Assembly (NCBI GenBank): GCA_964443145.1
Contig: CAYUBS010000023.1
Coordinates: forward strand, 1 to 26,910
From: JAHEFT01 sp964443145
GTDB lineage: Bacteria > Pseudomonadota > Gammaproteobacteria > Xanthomonadales > SZUA-36
Direction: 5' to 3'
Length of the DNA stretch: 26,910 nt
A program made the translations under genes and the position numbers. This document shows, one piece after another, positions 6,193 to 15,426 of this stretch. Every line of letters begins with the position of its first letter. Within the stretch, counting starts at the first letter, position 1. A model generated the notes under the pieces. The model worked only from the letters and a program-made list of their open reading frames with translations. It made no database searches and had not been told where the DNA came from.

Positions 6193-9100
6193 ATGACCTT
6201 ACGAATCAACCTATTTCTCGGCACCCTGCTGCTGATCTGCTTCAACCTCGCTGTCGCGTCTGAAGACGCTGCCAGCGAAGATAAATGGGACGTCAGCAAG
6301 CCGCCGGGGTCGTCAAAAAACATCCCCATCGATACGCATAGCGGTACCTGGATGAGCCTGGACGTCAGCCCGGACGGCCAAACCCTGGTATTCGATCTGC
6401 TGGGTGACATCTACCTGATGCCGATGGCCGGTGGCGAGGCGAAAGCTATCAACAGCGGACTGGCCTGGTCAATGCAGCCGCGCTTCTCACCCGACGGCAG
6501 CGAAGTTGCATTCATCAGTGACGCCGGTGGCGGCGATAACATCTGGCTGATGAACACGGACGGCAGCAATGCGCGGCAACTGACCGAAGAGGATTTCAGG
6601 CTGCTGAACAACCCGTACTGGTCGCCTGACGGTAAGTACCTTGCAGCCCGTAAGCACTTCACAACACAGCGTTCCCTGGGCACCGGGGAAATATGGCTCT
6701 ATCACCGCGATGGCGGCAGCGGCGTCCCGGTAGTCGAAAAGCCCAGCGAAGAACACCAGAAAGAACTGGGTGAGCCGGCGTTTTCGCCGGACGGCAAATA
6801 CATCTATTTCAGTGTTGACCGCACCCCCGGACCGATCTTTGAATATGCACAGGATTCCAACGGCACCGTTTTTGAAATCCGCCGGCATGACCTTCACAGC
6901 GGCGAAACGAGCAGCCTGGTCAGTGGGGCCGGCGGCGCAGTTCGACCCACACCTTCGCCGGACGGACGTTACCTTGCATTCGTCCGCCGTATCCGCGGCG
7001 AAAGCGCCCTGTTTATCAAAGACCTGGTAAACGGTAAAGAATCCCCGATTTTCACCGGCCTTGACCGGGACATGCAGGAAGTCTGGGGTGTCCAGGGCCT
7101 GTACCCGAACATGGGCTGGACCCCGGATTCAGGCAGCATCGTTTTCTGGTCCGGCGGCAAGCTCAACAAAGTCGCTATCGAAAACAACGAAGTCTCTGAG
7201 ATCGAATTTCACGTGGCCGACACGCGAACTGTTTATGAGGTCAGCAGGCCGGCGGTTGAAGTCGCTCCGGCCAGCTTCGAATCCCGCATGGCACGCAACG
7301 CGAAAATGTCGCCCGACGGAAGCGCCATTGTGTTCGAAACCGCCGGACGGCTTTATATCCGGCAACTTCCCAACGGCAAGCCAAAATTCCTGACCAGCGA
7401 CGCTGACGACCATTTCGAATACGCACCTTCCTGGTCGCCAGATGGAAAGAAGATCGTGTTCGTAACCTGGAACGACCAGAAACTCGGCCAGGTTCACAGC
7501 GTCAAAGCCAATGGCGGCCGCAGCAAACAACTCAGCAAACAACCGGCACACTACCATGCACCGCGGTATTCACCCGATGGCTACTCCATCGTCGTCGAAA
7601 TCAGTGACGGCGGCTGGCTGACCTCGCCGGACTGGTCCGTGCAGACCGGGGTATTCCGCATGCCCGCCAGCGGTGGTGCGGCCGAACAGATCACGGACAA
7701 TGGCAGCAACCCGCATTTCGGAACACGCAACGACCGCCTGTACGTGACACGCTCACGTGAGTCGGGTGACGGAAAGGCGCTGGTCAGCATCGACCTGAAC
7801 GGTGAAGCAGCCAGGGTGCATGCCGAAGGCGAGTACGTTTCACGCTTCGAAGTTTCTCCAGACGATCAGCACCTGGCCTTTCGCGAGAATTACCAGGTCT
7901 ACGTCCTGCCGCTACCGCCGGGCGGTCAGCCGCTGAGCCTCAACACCAGTGTCAGCAGCGTGCCGACGACCCGCGCCAGTGGCATCGGCGGTAATTTCCC
8001 GAATTGGTCAGAAGGCGGCCAGACCATCAACTGGACGCTGGGTGCTACAGCATTCAGCGCAAATGTCAGCGATCTTTTTACCCAAACCGGGGCTGACTCT
8101 GATGTAGACGATGAAAATGCGACTGCAGCCTACACAGCGCCCGAGCAAGGCCATTCGCTGGCACTGACGCTTGAAGCGGATATTCCAGACGGCAAAGTGG
8201 CCCTGACCGGCGCTCGCCTGATTACGATGGCAGCCGATGACGGTGGCGTGATCGAAAATGGCGTCATCGTGATTGAAGGCAACCGCATTATCGCAGTCGG
8301 CAACGCAGACACCGAGATCCCGGGGGATGCCGTACAAGTAGACGTCAGCGGCAAGACCATCATTCCCGGCCTCATCGACGCCCATGCCCACGGCTCAGCC
8401 GGTGTCGGTTTCATTCCGCAACAAAACTGGATGTCCTATGCAACGCTGGCGTTTGGTGTAACGACGGTACACGACCCTTCTAACGATGCGACGGAAATAT
8501 TTTCCGCCGCCGAGATGCAACGAACCGGGCAAATCCTCTCGCCGCGTATTTTCTCCACCGGCGATATCGTCTACGGTGCGCGCTCAACCTATTTCGCTGA
8601 AATCAATTCCCTCGACGATGCCCGCGAACACGTCAAGCGGCTGAAGGCACAAGGTGCCAACAGCATTAAAAACTACAACCAGCCCAGGCGCGAGCAGCGC
8701 CAGCAGGTGACTGTGGCAGCCCGCGAGGAAAACATGCTGGTCGTATCGGAAGGCGGCTCTTTGTTCCACATGGATCTGTCCATGGTGGCCGACGGCAACA
8801 GCACCATCGAGCATAACCTCCCGCAGTCCATGTTGTACGATGACGTACTACAATTCTGGGGCCAAACCCGCGTGGCCTACACACCCACATTAGTGGTGAC
8901 CTACGGCGGCCCCAGTGCTGAGACCTACTGGTACCAGGAATCCAACGTCTGGGAGCACGAAATTCTGAGTCACTTCGTGCCACCACACATTCTTCAGCCG
9001 CGTTCGGTGCGTCGCATCACCGCCCCTTTCAGTGATTTCTACCACGTGGTCAGCGCCACAACCGCCAAAAAACTGTCCGACCAGGGCGTCATGGTCAGCA

Positions 9101-9420
9101 TTGGCGCGCACGGCCAGCGTGAAGGGCTGGCCAGCCACTGGGAAATCTGGAGTTTTGCGCAAGGCGGCATGTCACCGGTGGAGGCTCTGCAGGCTGCGAC
9201 CATCACGCCGGCCAGGGCGCTTGGATACGAAAGGGATCTGGGCAGCCTGGAGGTAGGAAAGCTGGCTGACCTGGTGGTCATCGATGCCGATATCCTGAAA
9301 GACATATACCAGACAGACAAGGTTACACACGTGATGCTCAATGGCCGCCTGTATGAGGCCGACACGCTGAACGAAACGGTTACCGGGAACCGTAAAACGC
9401 TACCCTTTTACTGGCAGTAG
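6193..9420 (+). CDS. Exported TolB-type propeller plus amidohydrolase
   Basis: 1075 residues. Residues 1-22 are a signal peptide (MTLRIN, hydrophobic core, AVAS). Residues from about 50 to 620 contain many PD40/WD40-like blades, recognisable by repeated SPDG turns such as SPDGQTLVF, SPDGSEVAF and SPDGKYLAA, as in TolB. Residues from about 670 to 1060 are an amidohydrolase-superfamily domain: LIDAHAHG with the metal pair H731 and H733, K826 in SIKNYNQP, H874 in TIEHNLP and a C-terminal ADLVVID. The place where many members have Gly-x-Asp reads GAHGQ (H973), which I recall as normal for this propeller-fused subgroup. A periplasmic hydrolase of amide or cyclic substrates is likely, but the substrate is unknown. 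CAGG lies upstream of the ATG. Confidence 0.88.
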   Translation: MTLRINLFLGTLLLICFNLAVASEDAASEDKWDVSKPPGSSKNIPIDTHSGTWMSLDVSPDGQTLVFDLLGDIYLMPMAGGEAKAINSGLAWSMQPRFSPDGSEVAFISDAGGGDNIWLMNTDGSNARQLTEEDFRLLNNPYWSPDGKYLAARKHFTTQRSLGTGEIWLYHRDGGSGVPVVEKPSEEHQKELGEPAFSPDGKYIYFSVDRTPGPIFEYAQDSNGTVFEIRRHDLHSGETSSLVSGAGGAVRPTPSPDGRYLAFVRRIRGESALFIKDLVNGKESPIFTGLDRDMQEVWGVQGLYPNMGWTPDSGSIVFWSGGKLNKVAIENNEVSEIEFHVADTRTVYEVSRPAVEVAPASFESRMARNAKMSPDGSAIVFETAGRLYIRQLPNGKPKFLTSDADDHFEYAPSWSPDGKKIVFVTWNDQKLGQVHSVKANGGRSKQLSKQPAHYHAPRYSPDGYSIVVEISDGGWLTSPDWSVQTGVFRMPASGGAAEQITDNGSNPHFGTRNDRLYVTRSRESGDGKALVSIDLNGEAARVHAEGEYVSRFEVSPDDQHLAFRENYQVYVLPLPPGGQPLSLNTSVSSVPTTRASGIGGNFPNWSEGGQTINWTLGATAFSANVSDLFTQTGADSDVDDENATAAYTAPEQGHSLALTLEADIPDGKVALTGARLITMAADDGGVIENGVIVIEGNRIIAVGNADTEIPGDAVQVDVSGKTIIPGLIDAHAHGSAGVGFIPQQNWMSYATLAFGVTTVHDPSNDATEIFSAAEMQRTGQILSPRIFSTGDIVYGARSTYFAEINSLDDAREHVKRLKAQGANSIKNYNQPRREQRQQVTVAAREENMLVVSEGGSLFHMDLSMVADGNSTIEHNLPQSMLYDDVLQFWGQTRVAYTPTLVVTYGGPSAETYWYQESNVWEHEILSHFVPPHILQPRSVRRITAPFSDFYHVVSATTAKKLSDQGVMVSIGAHGQREGLASHWEIWSFAQGGMSPVEALQAATITPARALGYERDLGSLEVGKLADLVVIDADILKDIYQTDKVTHVMLNGRLYEADTLNETVTGNRKTLPFYWQ

Positions 9421-9425
9421 GCGGT

Positions 9426-9449
9426 GCCTTCGGACTTCTGACCGAAGGC
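9426..9449 (+). terminator. Hairpin after the amidohydrolase gene, without a T-tract
   Basis: GCCTTCGG at 9426-9433 pairs perfectly with CCGAAGGC at 9442-9449 around an 8-nt loop, six bases after the stop. There is no run of T downstream, so it may protect the 3' end or act as a weak terminator. Confidence 0.4.
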
Positions 9450-9530
9450 CTCTACACCCGGGAAGGTGTGTACACAGAGGCACTGGTTATCGCGTTGCTA
9501 CCGTTCGTAAACGAACTTTATCGATAAAAG

Positions 9531-10499
9531 TCAGAGGATACCGGCCAGCTCTTTAAGCTCTTCCGCTTTGCGCAGGGTGGCATCACGCCCCTCCCTGATA
9601 CTCTCCTCGGACAGGTCAAAATCCATCAGCCCAATGTGGCTGAGCCGGGGTGTGAGATGCACATCCGGCGGCTCACCCGCCATGCGTGAACGCGTGATTC
9701 GATCTTGCATGATGTCCACCGACCCGGCGATTACGTCGAACAGGCCCGGGTCCGGATTTTCTTTTCTGCGCAGCGAGGATATATAGGAATCCAGCCCCAC
9801 ACCGAAGCTCGATTTCATCTTCGCACCCCACTTGGCGACCACCGAGTTTTTCTCTTCAAATTCGGCCAACTGCCGGCTGCTCTCCTCATCCGTGGGGCTG
9901 TCGTCACTGTTGTGCACGAAGAAATGACGGCCGATCAGGTCGTCATTGAGATTAACGGCAATCACGATATCCCCGCCCATGGCCCTTGCCACTGAAACGG
10001 GAACCGGATTGACCAGGCCACCATCCAGTAACAGGCGGTCAGCGCTGTAACGCGCAGGTGCAAATATACCGGGCAGGGCTATGGAGGCCCTGCACGCATC
10101 AAGCAGGGACCCCTCGCGCAACCAGACTTCACGTCCGGTACCCAGCTCGGTGGCCACACAGGCAAAAGGGATTTCAAGGTCCTCGATGTTTGGGTCCCCG
10201 ATTCTCTCTTTGATGGCCGCCATCAGACTGGTTCCCTGCAGAAACCCGCCGCCCGTCATCTTTGCATCCAGCAAGCGGATGATATCAGCCCGGCTAAGAC
10301 CGGCAATCCACTTTTCGAATTCTTCCATGTTGCCGGAAGCATAGGCACCACCAACGATTGAACCAATCGAGGTACCAACCACCAGGTCCGGTTTAATGCC
10401 CATTTCAGCCAGCTCATGAATCACACCAATATGCGCCCAGCCACGTGCTGCGCCACTACCCAGTACCAATGCAACTTTTGGTTTATTTATGAATGCCAT
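9531..10499 (-). CDS. rssA: RssA-like patatin-family phospholipase
   Basis: 322 residues. The patatin fold is shown by the oxyanion-hole loop GSGAARG (14-20), the nucleophile elbow GTSIG (S44), and the catalytic Asp in LLLDGGLVNPVP (D159). Length and the N-terminus MAFINKPKVALVLGSG fit the RssA branch of bacterial patatin-like lipases. The extra tail from about 200 has charged residues and no further catalytic motif. AAGGTGA lies upstream of the ATG. The gene follows the M23 peptidase-like gene by only 7 bp, so membrane or envelope work is plausible. The substrate is not known for this family branch. Confidence 0.9.
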   Translation of the reverse strand: MAFINKPKVALVLGSGAARGWAHIGVIHELAEMGIKPDLVVGTSIGSIVGGAYASGNMEEFEKWIAGLSRADIIRLLDAKMTGGGFLQGTSLMAAIKERIGDPNIEDLEIPFACVATELGTGREVWLREGSLLDACRASIALPGIFAPARYSADRLLLDGGLVNPVPVSVARAMGGDIVIAVNLNDDLIGRHFFVHNSDDSPTDEESSRQLAEFEEKNSVVAKWGAKMKSSFGVGLDSYISSLRRKENPDPGLFDVIAGSVDIMQDRITRSRMAGEPPDVHLTPRLSHIGLMDFDLSEESIREGRDATLRKAEELKELAGIL

Positions 10500-10506
10500 G
10501 ATTTTT

Positions 10507-11412
10507 TCACCTTATGATGTCGCCCCTGACAAGGTACCTGCCATTGATGGTAAACGCCGCGGCTTCACCATCCAGGATGAGGCCGGGTTCTCCACCACGC
10601 TCTGCGTGCATGTGCAGATGCGGCTCGCTGGTATTGCCACTGTTGCCCACCCGGCCCAGTAAGTCTCCGGTACGAACCCGGTCACCCCGGGTTACCTGCA
10701 CACTGCCATTTTGCATGTGGGCGAGCACGATCTCAACGCCCTGGCAGGCAATCACCACGTGGTTACCAGCCAGGTTCTCTTTATCTGTCTTCCCGGGATC
10801 AAGATCATCCAGGCCGTCCCGGGCCACCACCACCTGTCCGTCGCAGGGTGAAATAATTTCAGCACCAAAAATTGCGTAGCGGGCCAGGCTATTTTCCTTG
10901 TCCGGCAAACCCGCACTGGCGCCCCAGCTATTCAAACCCAGAATATCCAGCGCGTAATTTTGTGGCTTTATCCTGGCGTGGATATTGATGAAGGGGCTGC
11001 CACCCCCCTGCCTGACCACGAACTTTCCGCCACTCAACGGCGAAGATAATTCAATGACGTCCGATGGCGCGGGGTAACCCTTCAAGCCGGCCCAACTGAG
11101 GACGGCAAAAAAGACAATCAGGCCCAGGTTGATATTGGTATTCACCCAACGCTGCCAGCGCGGCATTTCCCGGGCAGCCGTCCTGATACGTGTGAATCCG
11201 CGATAAAGCGCCAACAAGAATAACAGGGCCACCAACCAGCGGTAATAAATGCTGACCGCATCCCAGGGCAGCATCACCCAGCAGAACAACAGGCCAAGCG
11301 CCAGGGCCAGAGTAGTCAGGCTGAACTGGGACACCGAAGGCGAGCGCTGCAACGCAATTGCAGCCAGCAATATGGGCGGTACCAGGGCAACGATCAAAAT
11401 CACAATCCACAT
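10507..11412 (-). CDS. Membrane-anchored M23-family peptidase-like protein
   Basis: 301 residues. Three hydrophobic segments (about 2-21, 33-71 which may be two helices, and 93-110) precede a periplasmic LytM/M23 domain at about 140-285. The HxH motif is HLHMH (H265, H267), and AHMQNGS gives H232. The usual HxxxD motif reads NYALD, so the first His is Asn152 while D156 remains; H145 in NIHARIKP may supply the missing ligand. GDRVRTGDLLGRVGNSGNTSEPHLH is typical of the family. M23 enzymes cleave peptide crosslinks of peptidoglycan, or activate amidases when metal-free. The rssA gene starts 7 bp downstream on the same strand and creD lies just upstream of it. Confidence 0.85.
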   Translation of the reverse strand: MWIVILIVALVPPILLAAIALQRSPSVSQFSLTTLALALGLLFCWVMLPWDAVSIYYRWLVALLFLLALYRGFTRIRTAAREMPRWQRWVNTNINLGLIVFFAVLSWAGLKGYPAPSDVIELSSPLSGGKFVVRQGGGSPFINIHARIKPQNYALDILGLNSWGASAGLPDKENSLARYAIFGAEIISPCDGQVVVARDGLDDLDPGKTDKENLAGNHVVIACQGVEIVLAHMQNGSVQVTRGDRVRTGDLLGRVGNSGNTSEPHLHMHAERGGEPGLILDGEAAAFTINGRYLVRGDIIR

Positions 11413-11444
11413 CCGGATTATTTTACAGCTTAATCGACAAACCT

Positions 11445-12749
11445 CTAGTTGCCGTAGGCATACCAGTCCACGTCACGGGTCAGGTACATCAGGCCGGCAA
11501 TGGCCAGCAACAGTGCCAGAGAACCCAGCAAAAGCGCCGCATGCTGTGCCGTTACCAACACGTAGAGCAAGGCATAGGTTAGCGCCATCATCGCACCCAC
11601 CAGGTAGCCGCGGCGGCGCTGGCCCAGCACAGCGCCGGTGTAGGGAGTGACAATCGCCACCAGCAATCCGGCGGCTACCAGGAAGGCGCCAGCAAAAGGC
11701 AGGTATTCCGACAGCGCCAGCAAAACCAGGTAAAAAACCGCCAGCGCAGCGCCCGTCAACACATAGGGCACAGGGTGCAAGGGCCTTCCGGTCATGACCT
11801 CGAACAGAAACAAGGTAAAGAACGTCAGGGAGATGAACAGGAAGCCATATTTCACCGAACGTTCGCTGCGCTGGTAGCCATCCACCGGTGTTTCCAGGCG
11901 CATGCCGAATCCGGCCTGGCGCAATTGATCAAAATGCATCTCACGCACCAGCCACTGATCGCCATACGGACGGTTGAGGCCAAGTAACTGCCAGGTCGCC
12001 CGGGTTCCCGTGTCAGAGATCTCCCGCTCGGTGGGTAGAAACTGGCCGACAAACTCAGGGTGCGGCCAGTCTGCGGCCAGCGTCACCTGCGTCGTGTCGG
12101 CCAGCGGCAGGAACATCAGAGAGTTACTTCCTGCCAGCTTCAATTCCAGTTGATAGCCGCTGTTCGTCTGTCCGGCCACACGCTGGCGATCCGCGCCGGT
12201 AAGCGTGAACTGCAAGCCGCTGATGTGGGTGGTATGAACCCCCAGGGGCTTGGCCGGAACCTCTATACCGCCCAGCTTCAGAGCAGAGACTTCGCGCACA
12301 CCGCGCACATCGCTCATCGGTAGCCAGAACAGCAGGTCACCTTCCGGCTGCAAGTCATTCAGAGTCTTCCAGTCCAGGCGGCCACTGATCGTGACCTGCG
12401 TGGTGTACACCGGTATCTCGTAAATACCCAGGTAGCGCCGCTCGGTCACCAGCCCGGCTGAAATCTCCAGGTCCGGGGGCACCCGCGCATGCCATTCAGT
12501 TTGGTTCCTGCCTTTACGTCCATCCGCGATCATTATTGGTTTTTGCACCAGCGCGACCAGCCCGCCGATGGCCTGCGAGCCACCCCAGCGGTTGGCAATG
12601 GTGTTGCCAGCTGCAGTCTGTAGTTTTTCCCGGTCATTAACGATGGAGCCAACCATAAGCAGAGGGATCAGCATAGCCAGGCTCAAAACCCCGACAAACA
12701 GGAGTTTCAGGGTGGCACGATTGTGAAGCAGTAGTTTGGGAGTTGTCAT
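11445..12749 (-). CDS. creD: CreD-like inner-membrane protein
   Basis: 434 residues from the ATG at 12749; an in-frame ATG at 12758 is nearly equivalent. An N-terminal helix, LLFVGVLSLAMLIPLLMVGSI, is followed by a large periplasmic domain with IYEIPVYTTQVTISG, RGVREVSALKLGG and GMRLETPVDGYQRSERSVKYG. Four or more C-terminal membrane helices follow. This order is that of CreD, an envelope-integrity protein controlled by the CreBC two-component system in enterobacteria. No creB or creC gene is seen in the window. A much longer frame extends to 12887 but overlaps the divergent signal peptide gene and starts without support. The M23 gene begins 32 bp after the stop, so the three minus-strand genes may be one operon. 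Confidence 0.87.
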   Translation of the reverse strand: MTTPKLLLHNRATLKLLFVGVLSLAMLIPLLMVGSIVNDREKLQTAAGNTIANRWGGSQAIGGLVALVQKPIMIADGRKGRNQTEWHARVPPDLEISAGLVTERRYLGIYEIPVYTTQVTISGRLDWKTLNDLQPEGDLLFWLPMSDVRGVREVSALKLGGIEVPAKPLGVHTTHISGLQFTLTGADRQRVAGQTNSGYQLELKLAGSNSLMFLPLADTTQVTLAADWPHPEFVGQFLPTEREISDTGTRATWQLLGLNRPYGDQWLVREMHFDQLRQAGFGMRLETPVDGYQRSERSVKYGFLFISLTFFTLFLFEVMTGRPLHPVPYVLTGAALAVFYLVLLALSEYLPFAGAFLVAAGLLVAIVTPYTGAVLGQRRRGYLVGAMMALTYALLYVLVTAQHAALLLGSLALLLAIAGLMYLTRDVDWYAYGN

Positions 12750-12840
12750 GGTGCCCATTACACGGCATGGCCGTGCAAGCCACGGGGCGCAAACGGGCCG
12801 AATTCGGGCAATCCAATGGATCTGCGGGTATCCTTGCGCA

Positions 12841-14427
12841 ATGAAAATCACCCTGCTGTTCCTCCTGACCACCTTTTCTCTGAGCATCGGCGCCAGTGAG
12901 TTGACCGATGAATACCTGCTTCTGGAGCTATCAATGGGCCGGCACGACCCCGGTCACGTCGATGCCTATTTCGGGCCGGAGCGTTATCAACAACTCGCGG
13001 AGTCCGCCAAGCTGTCGATCGAAGAGATCTCAGCCCGGGCAGATGAGCTGGCAGAAACCCTGGCCAGTCAGTCCAGTGGAACCTACGATCCGACTGAGCA
13101 ACAGCGCATCCGATCACTGGCCCTGCGCATCACCGCCCTGCAAACCCGCATCGCTCTTAACCAGGGCCAAAAGCTGCCTTTCGATGAGGAATCAGCTTTA
13201 CTGTTTGATGCCACCGCCCCGGTATACGACGCAGCCCACTTTGAGTCCATCCTGAAGCAGATCGACCAGCTCCTGCCCGGCAACGAGCCTTTGCCGGTGC
13301 GCGTTAGCGCCTTCAGGGAAAAATTTATCATCCCGCCGGATCGCCTGGCGGCCGTGTTCGAGGCTGCGCTGGAGGAATGCCGGCGCCGCACGCTGCAGCA
13401 TATTGACCTGCCCGCCGGCGAAGGTTTTACGGTTGAGTACGTCGTCGACAAGCCCTGGTCAGCCTATAACTGGTACCAGGGCAACGCCCAGAGCCTGATC
13501 CAGGTGAACACCGAGTTTCCTAAGTACATCGACCAGGCCGTGGACCTGGGCTGCCACGAAGGCTATCCCGGCCACCACACTTACAACGCTCTGCTGGAGG
13601 CGCAGTTGGTAAAGGAAAAAGGCTGGCAGGAAATGAGCCTCTACCCATTGTTTAGTCCGCAGTCTCTAATCGCTGAGGGTAGCGGTAACTACGGAATCAA
13701 AATGGTATTCCCGGGAAACGAACGGATTGAATATGAACGCGAGCACCTGTTCCCGTTGGCCGGACTCAATGCAGACGATGCCGGGCTTTATTACCAGCTG
13801 GTTGAATTGCGTGGACAACTGGCATTTGCGGGTAATGAAGCTGCCCGCAATTACCTGAATGGAAAATTTGATGCCCAACAAGCACAGGATTGGCTGATTA
13901 ATTACACGCTGGCCACCCCGGAAAGGGCAAAACAGAGCATCCGCTTCTTCGACACCTACCGCAGCTATGTCATCAATTATAACTATGGCCAGAAGCTGGT
14001 TGCCGACTGGGTAGAGGCAGGGGATGCAGATGCCAAAACGCGCTGGGCACGTTATATCCACTTATTGTCTTCTCTGATGTTACCTTCTGACCTGGTGCAA
14101 GCTGACACCGCTGGTCTGCCCCACGCATTCGAAGCGGGCTGGCAAGGGCAGAAAACCTGTGAAGTCCTGTTTGAAGATGCCACCAGCCGGGTTGGACGTT
14201 GTATTTTCCAACCCGGCATCGGCCACGAGAAGCACTACCACAATCCCCATTTTGGTTACGTGCTGGAAGGCAGCGAGATGCGCATCCTGGATGACACGGG
14301 CGAGCGCAAAGTGACCACCCGGGCCGGCGGCACCTGGTCTACAGACGCTGTCACCATCCACGAAGTGGTCAACATCGGCGCGACAACAACCAGCTACCTG
14401 ATCGTCGAGCCGAAACAAGATCACTGA
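12841..14427 (+). CDS. Exported DUF885-type metallopeptidase-like protein fused to a cupin
   Basis: 528 residues from the ATG at 12841, with a signal peptide at 1-18 (MKITLLFLLTTF, then SIGA). The main part resembles DUF885, a family with a peptidase-like zinc site: CHEGYPGHH (H239, E240, H245, H246) and a downstream acidic motif AEGSGNYG (E279). Early on, MGRHDPGHVDAYFGP matches a subgroup I recall. From about residue 450 the chain becomes a cupin with HEKHYHNPHFGYVLEG (H465, H467, H470) and a second His in TIHEVVNIG. The two domains are in one frame with no stop between. The upstream TTG at 12736 is not used because it overlaps creD and spoils the signal peptide. Substrate and function are unknown. 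It is divergent from creD, about 90 bp apart. Confidence 0.83.
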   Translation: MKITLLFLLTTFSLSIGASELTDEYLLLELSMGRHDPGHVDAYFGPERYQQLAESAKLSIEEISARADELAETLASQSSGTYDPTEQQRIRSLALRITALQTRIALNQGQKLPFDEESALLFDATAPVYDAAHFESILKQIDQLLPGNEPLPVRVSAFREKFIIPPDRLAAVFEAALEECRRRTLQHIDLPAGEGFTVEYVVDKPWSAYNWYQGNAQSLIQVNTEFPKYIDQAVDLGCHEGYPGHHTYNALLEAQLVKEKGWQEMSLYPLFSPQSLIAEGSGNYGIKMVFPGNERIEYEREHLFPLAGLNADDAGLYYQLVELRGQLAFAGNEAARNYLNGKFDAQQAQDWLINYTLATPERAKQSIRFFDTYRSYVINYNYGQKLVADWVEAGDADAKTRWARYIHLLSSLMLPSDLVQADTAGLPHAFEAGWQGQKTCEVLFEDATSRVGRCIFQPGIGHEKHYHNPHFGYVLEGSEMRILDDTGERKVTTRAGGTWSTDAVTIHEVVNIGATTTSYLIVEPKQDH

Positions 14428-14437
14428 AATAGTGACC

Positions 14438-14458
14438 GGGGGCCGGAATTCGGCCCCC
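14438..14458 (+). terminator. GC-rich hairpin after the DUF885-cupin gene
   Basis: GGGGGCCG at 14438-14445 pairs with CGGCCCCC at 14451-14458 around a 5-nt loop, 10 bp after the stop. No T-run follows, so termination would be inefficient or Rho-assisted. A TATAAT at 14478-14483 shortly after it is a candidate -10 for rdgC. Confidence 0.5.
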
Positions 14459-14513
14459 ATTGAAACTTCAGCTGGTCTATAATCCCCGCCACCCATCCTC
14501 CAGGACACCCTGC

Positions 14514-15413
14514 ATGTTTCGTAATCTACGTTTCTACCGCATTACCAGCCCATGGCCCGATTCTGAAGAGAAACTCTCCGAAGTTCTGTCGGAAAACACA
14601 TTCGCGCCTTGCGGCGCATACGCGGAACGTACCGCCGGGTGGGAAGCGCCGGCAGACTACGATGGCGCCCCGCTGTGTCGCCGCCTGCACGGGGCCGACC
14701 TGCTGCAGTTACGTACCCAGAGCCGGGTATTACCGGTAGCGGCCATTAAGGAAGCAATGGAAGAAAAGATCATCGAGTTCCGCGCACGGATGGCGCAGGA
14801 GCCACCACGCAGCGAGCAACGCCGCATGCGGGAAGAAACAAAAGAGGAGTTGCTGCCCAAGGCGCTGCTTAAATCCGAACGCAGCCAGGCCTGTTATATC
14901 CACTCCGAATCACTGCTGGTAATCAACGTGGGCACCGACAGCAAGGCCGAGTGGTTCATTGACCAGCTGAGAACCTGTTTTGGCCAGTTCGTCTGCACGC
15001 CCCTGACCTTCGATCATTCACCGGCTGAGCTTCTGAAACGCATCTTCCTGGGCGAAAGCCTGCTGGGATTCTCGATCGGACGGGAATGCCGCATGCAGGA
15101 CACATCGGATGCCAAGTCTATCGTTACCTGGCGCGAGTTTGAACTGACCGAACAATCCATCCGCAAGCACGTGGTTGACGGCATGCGGCTGACCCACCTG
15201 GGCGTGGAGTTCGACGAGTTACTCAGCTGTGTGATGAGCGAGGACGGCATCATCAGCAAGCTCAAATTCATCGAGGGAGATGCCGTAGATACACCTGACT
15301 ACGAGGATGCACTGGCCCGCCTGGACGCTGATTTCGTGCTGCTGACCGGCACCATCACCCGGATGATCGAGGCATTGAAGAAGTTGCTGGGTGGTTACGC
15401 CAGCGCCGAGTAA
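14514..15413 (+). CDS. rdgC: Recombination-associated protein RdgC
   Basis: 299 residues, the usual RdgC length. The N-terminus MFRNLRFYRI, the FAPCG and GWEAP segments, KEAMEEKI, and the mid-region ETKEELLPKAL are diagnostic. The later parts, with HVVDGMRLTHLGVEF and AVDTPDYEDALARLDADF, also match. RdgC is a ring-shaped DNA-binding protein that restrains RecA-mediated recombination and is limited to beta- and gammaproteobacteria. The frame extends to 14460, but the ATG at 14514 gives the canonical start. TATAAT at 14478-14483 could be its promoter -10, though no good -35 box precedes it. The trhO gene follows 13 bp later on the same strand. Confidence 0.96.
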   Translation: MFRNLRFYRITSPWPDSEEKLSEVLSENTFAPCGAYAERTAGWEAPADYDGAPLCRRLHGADLLQLRTQSRVLPVAAIKEAMEEKIIEFRARMAQEPPRSEQRRMREETKEELLPKALLKSERSQACYIHSESLLVINVGTDSKAEWFIDQLRTCFGQFVCTPLTFDHSPAELLKRIFLGESLLGFSIGRECRMQDTSDAKSIVTWREFELTEQSIRKHVVDGMRLTHLGVEFDELLSCVMSEDGIISKLKFIEGDAVDTPDYEDALARLDADFVLLTGTITRMIEALKKLLGGYASAE

Positions 15414-15426
15414 TTAGACTGGCTTT

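Noticed and set aside
12736..12887. Longer starts for creD and the DUF885-cupin gene that overlap head to head
   Set aside because: Both need non-family N-terminal extensions. The ATG at 12749 and the signal peptide at 12841 give a normal divergent arrangement.
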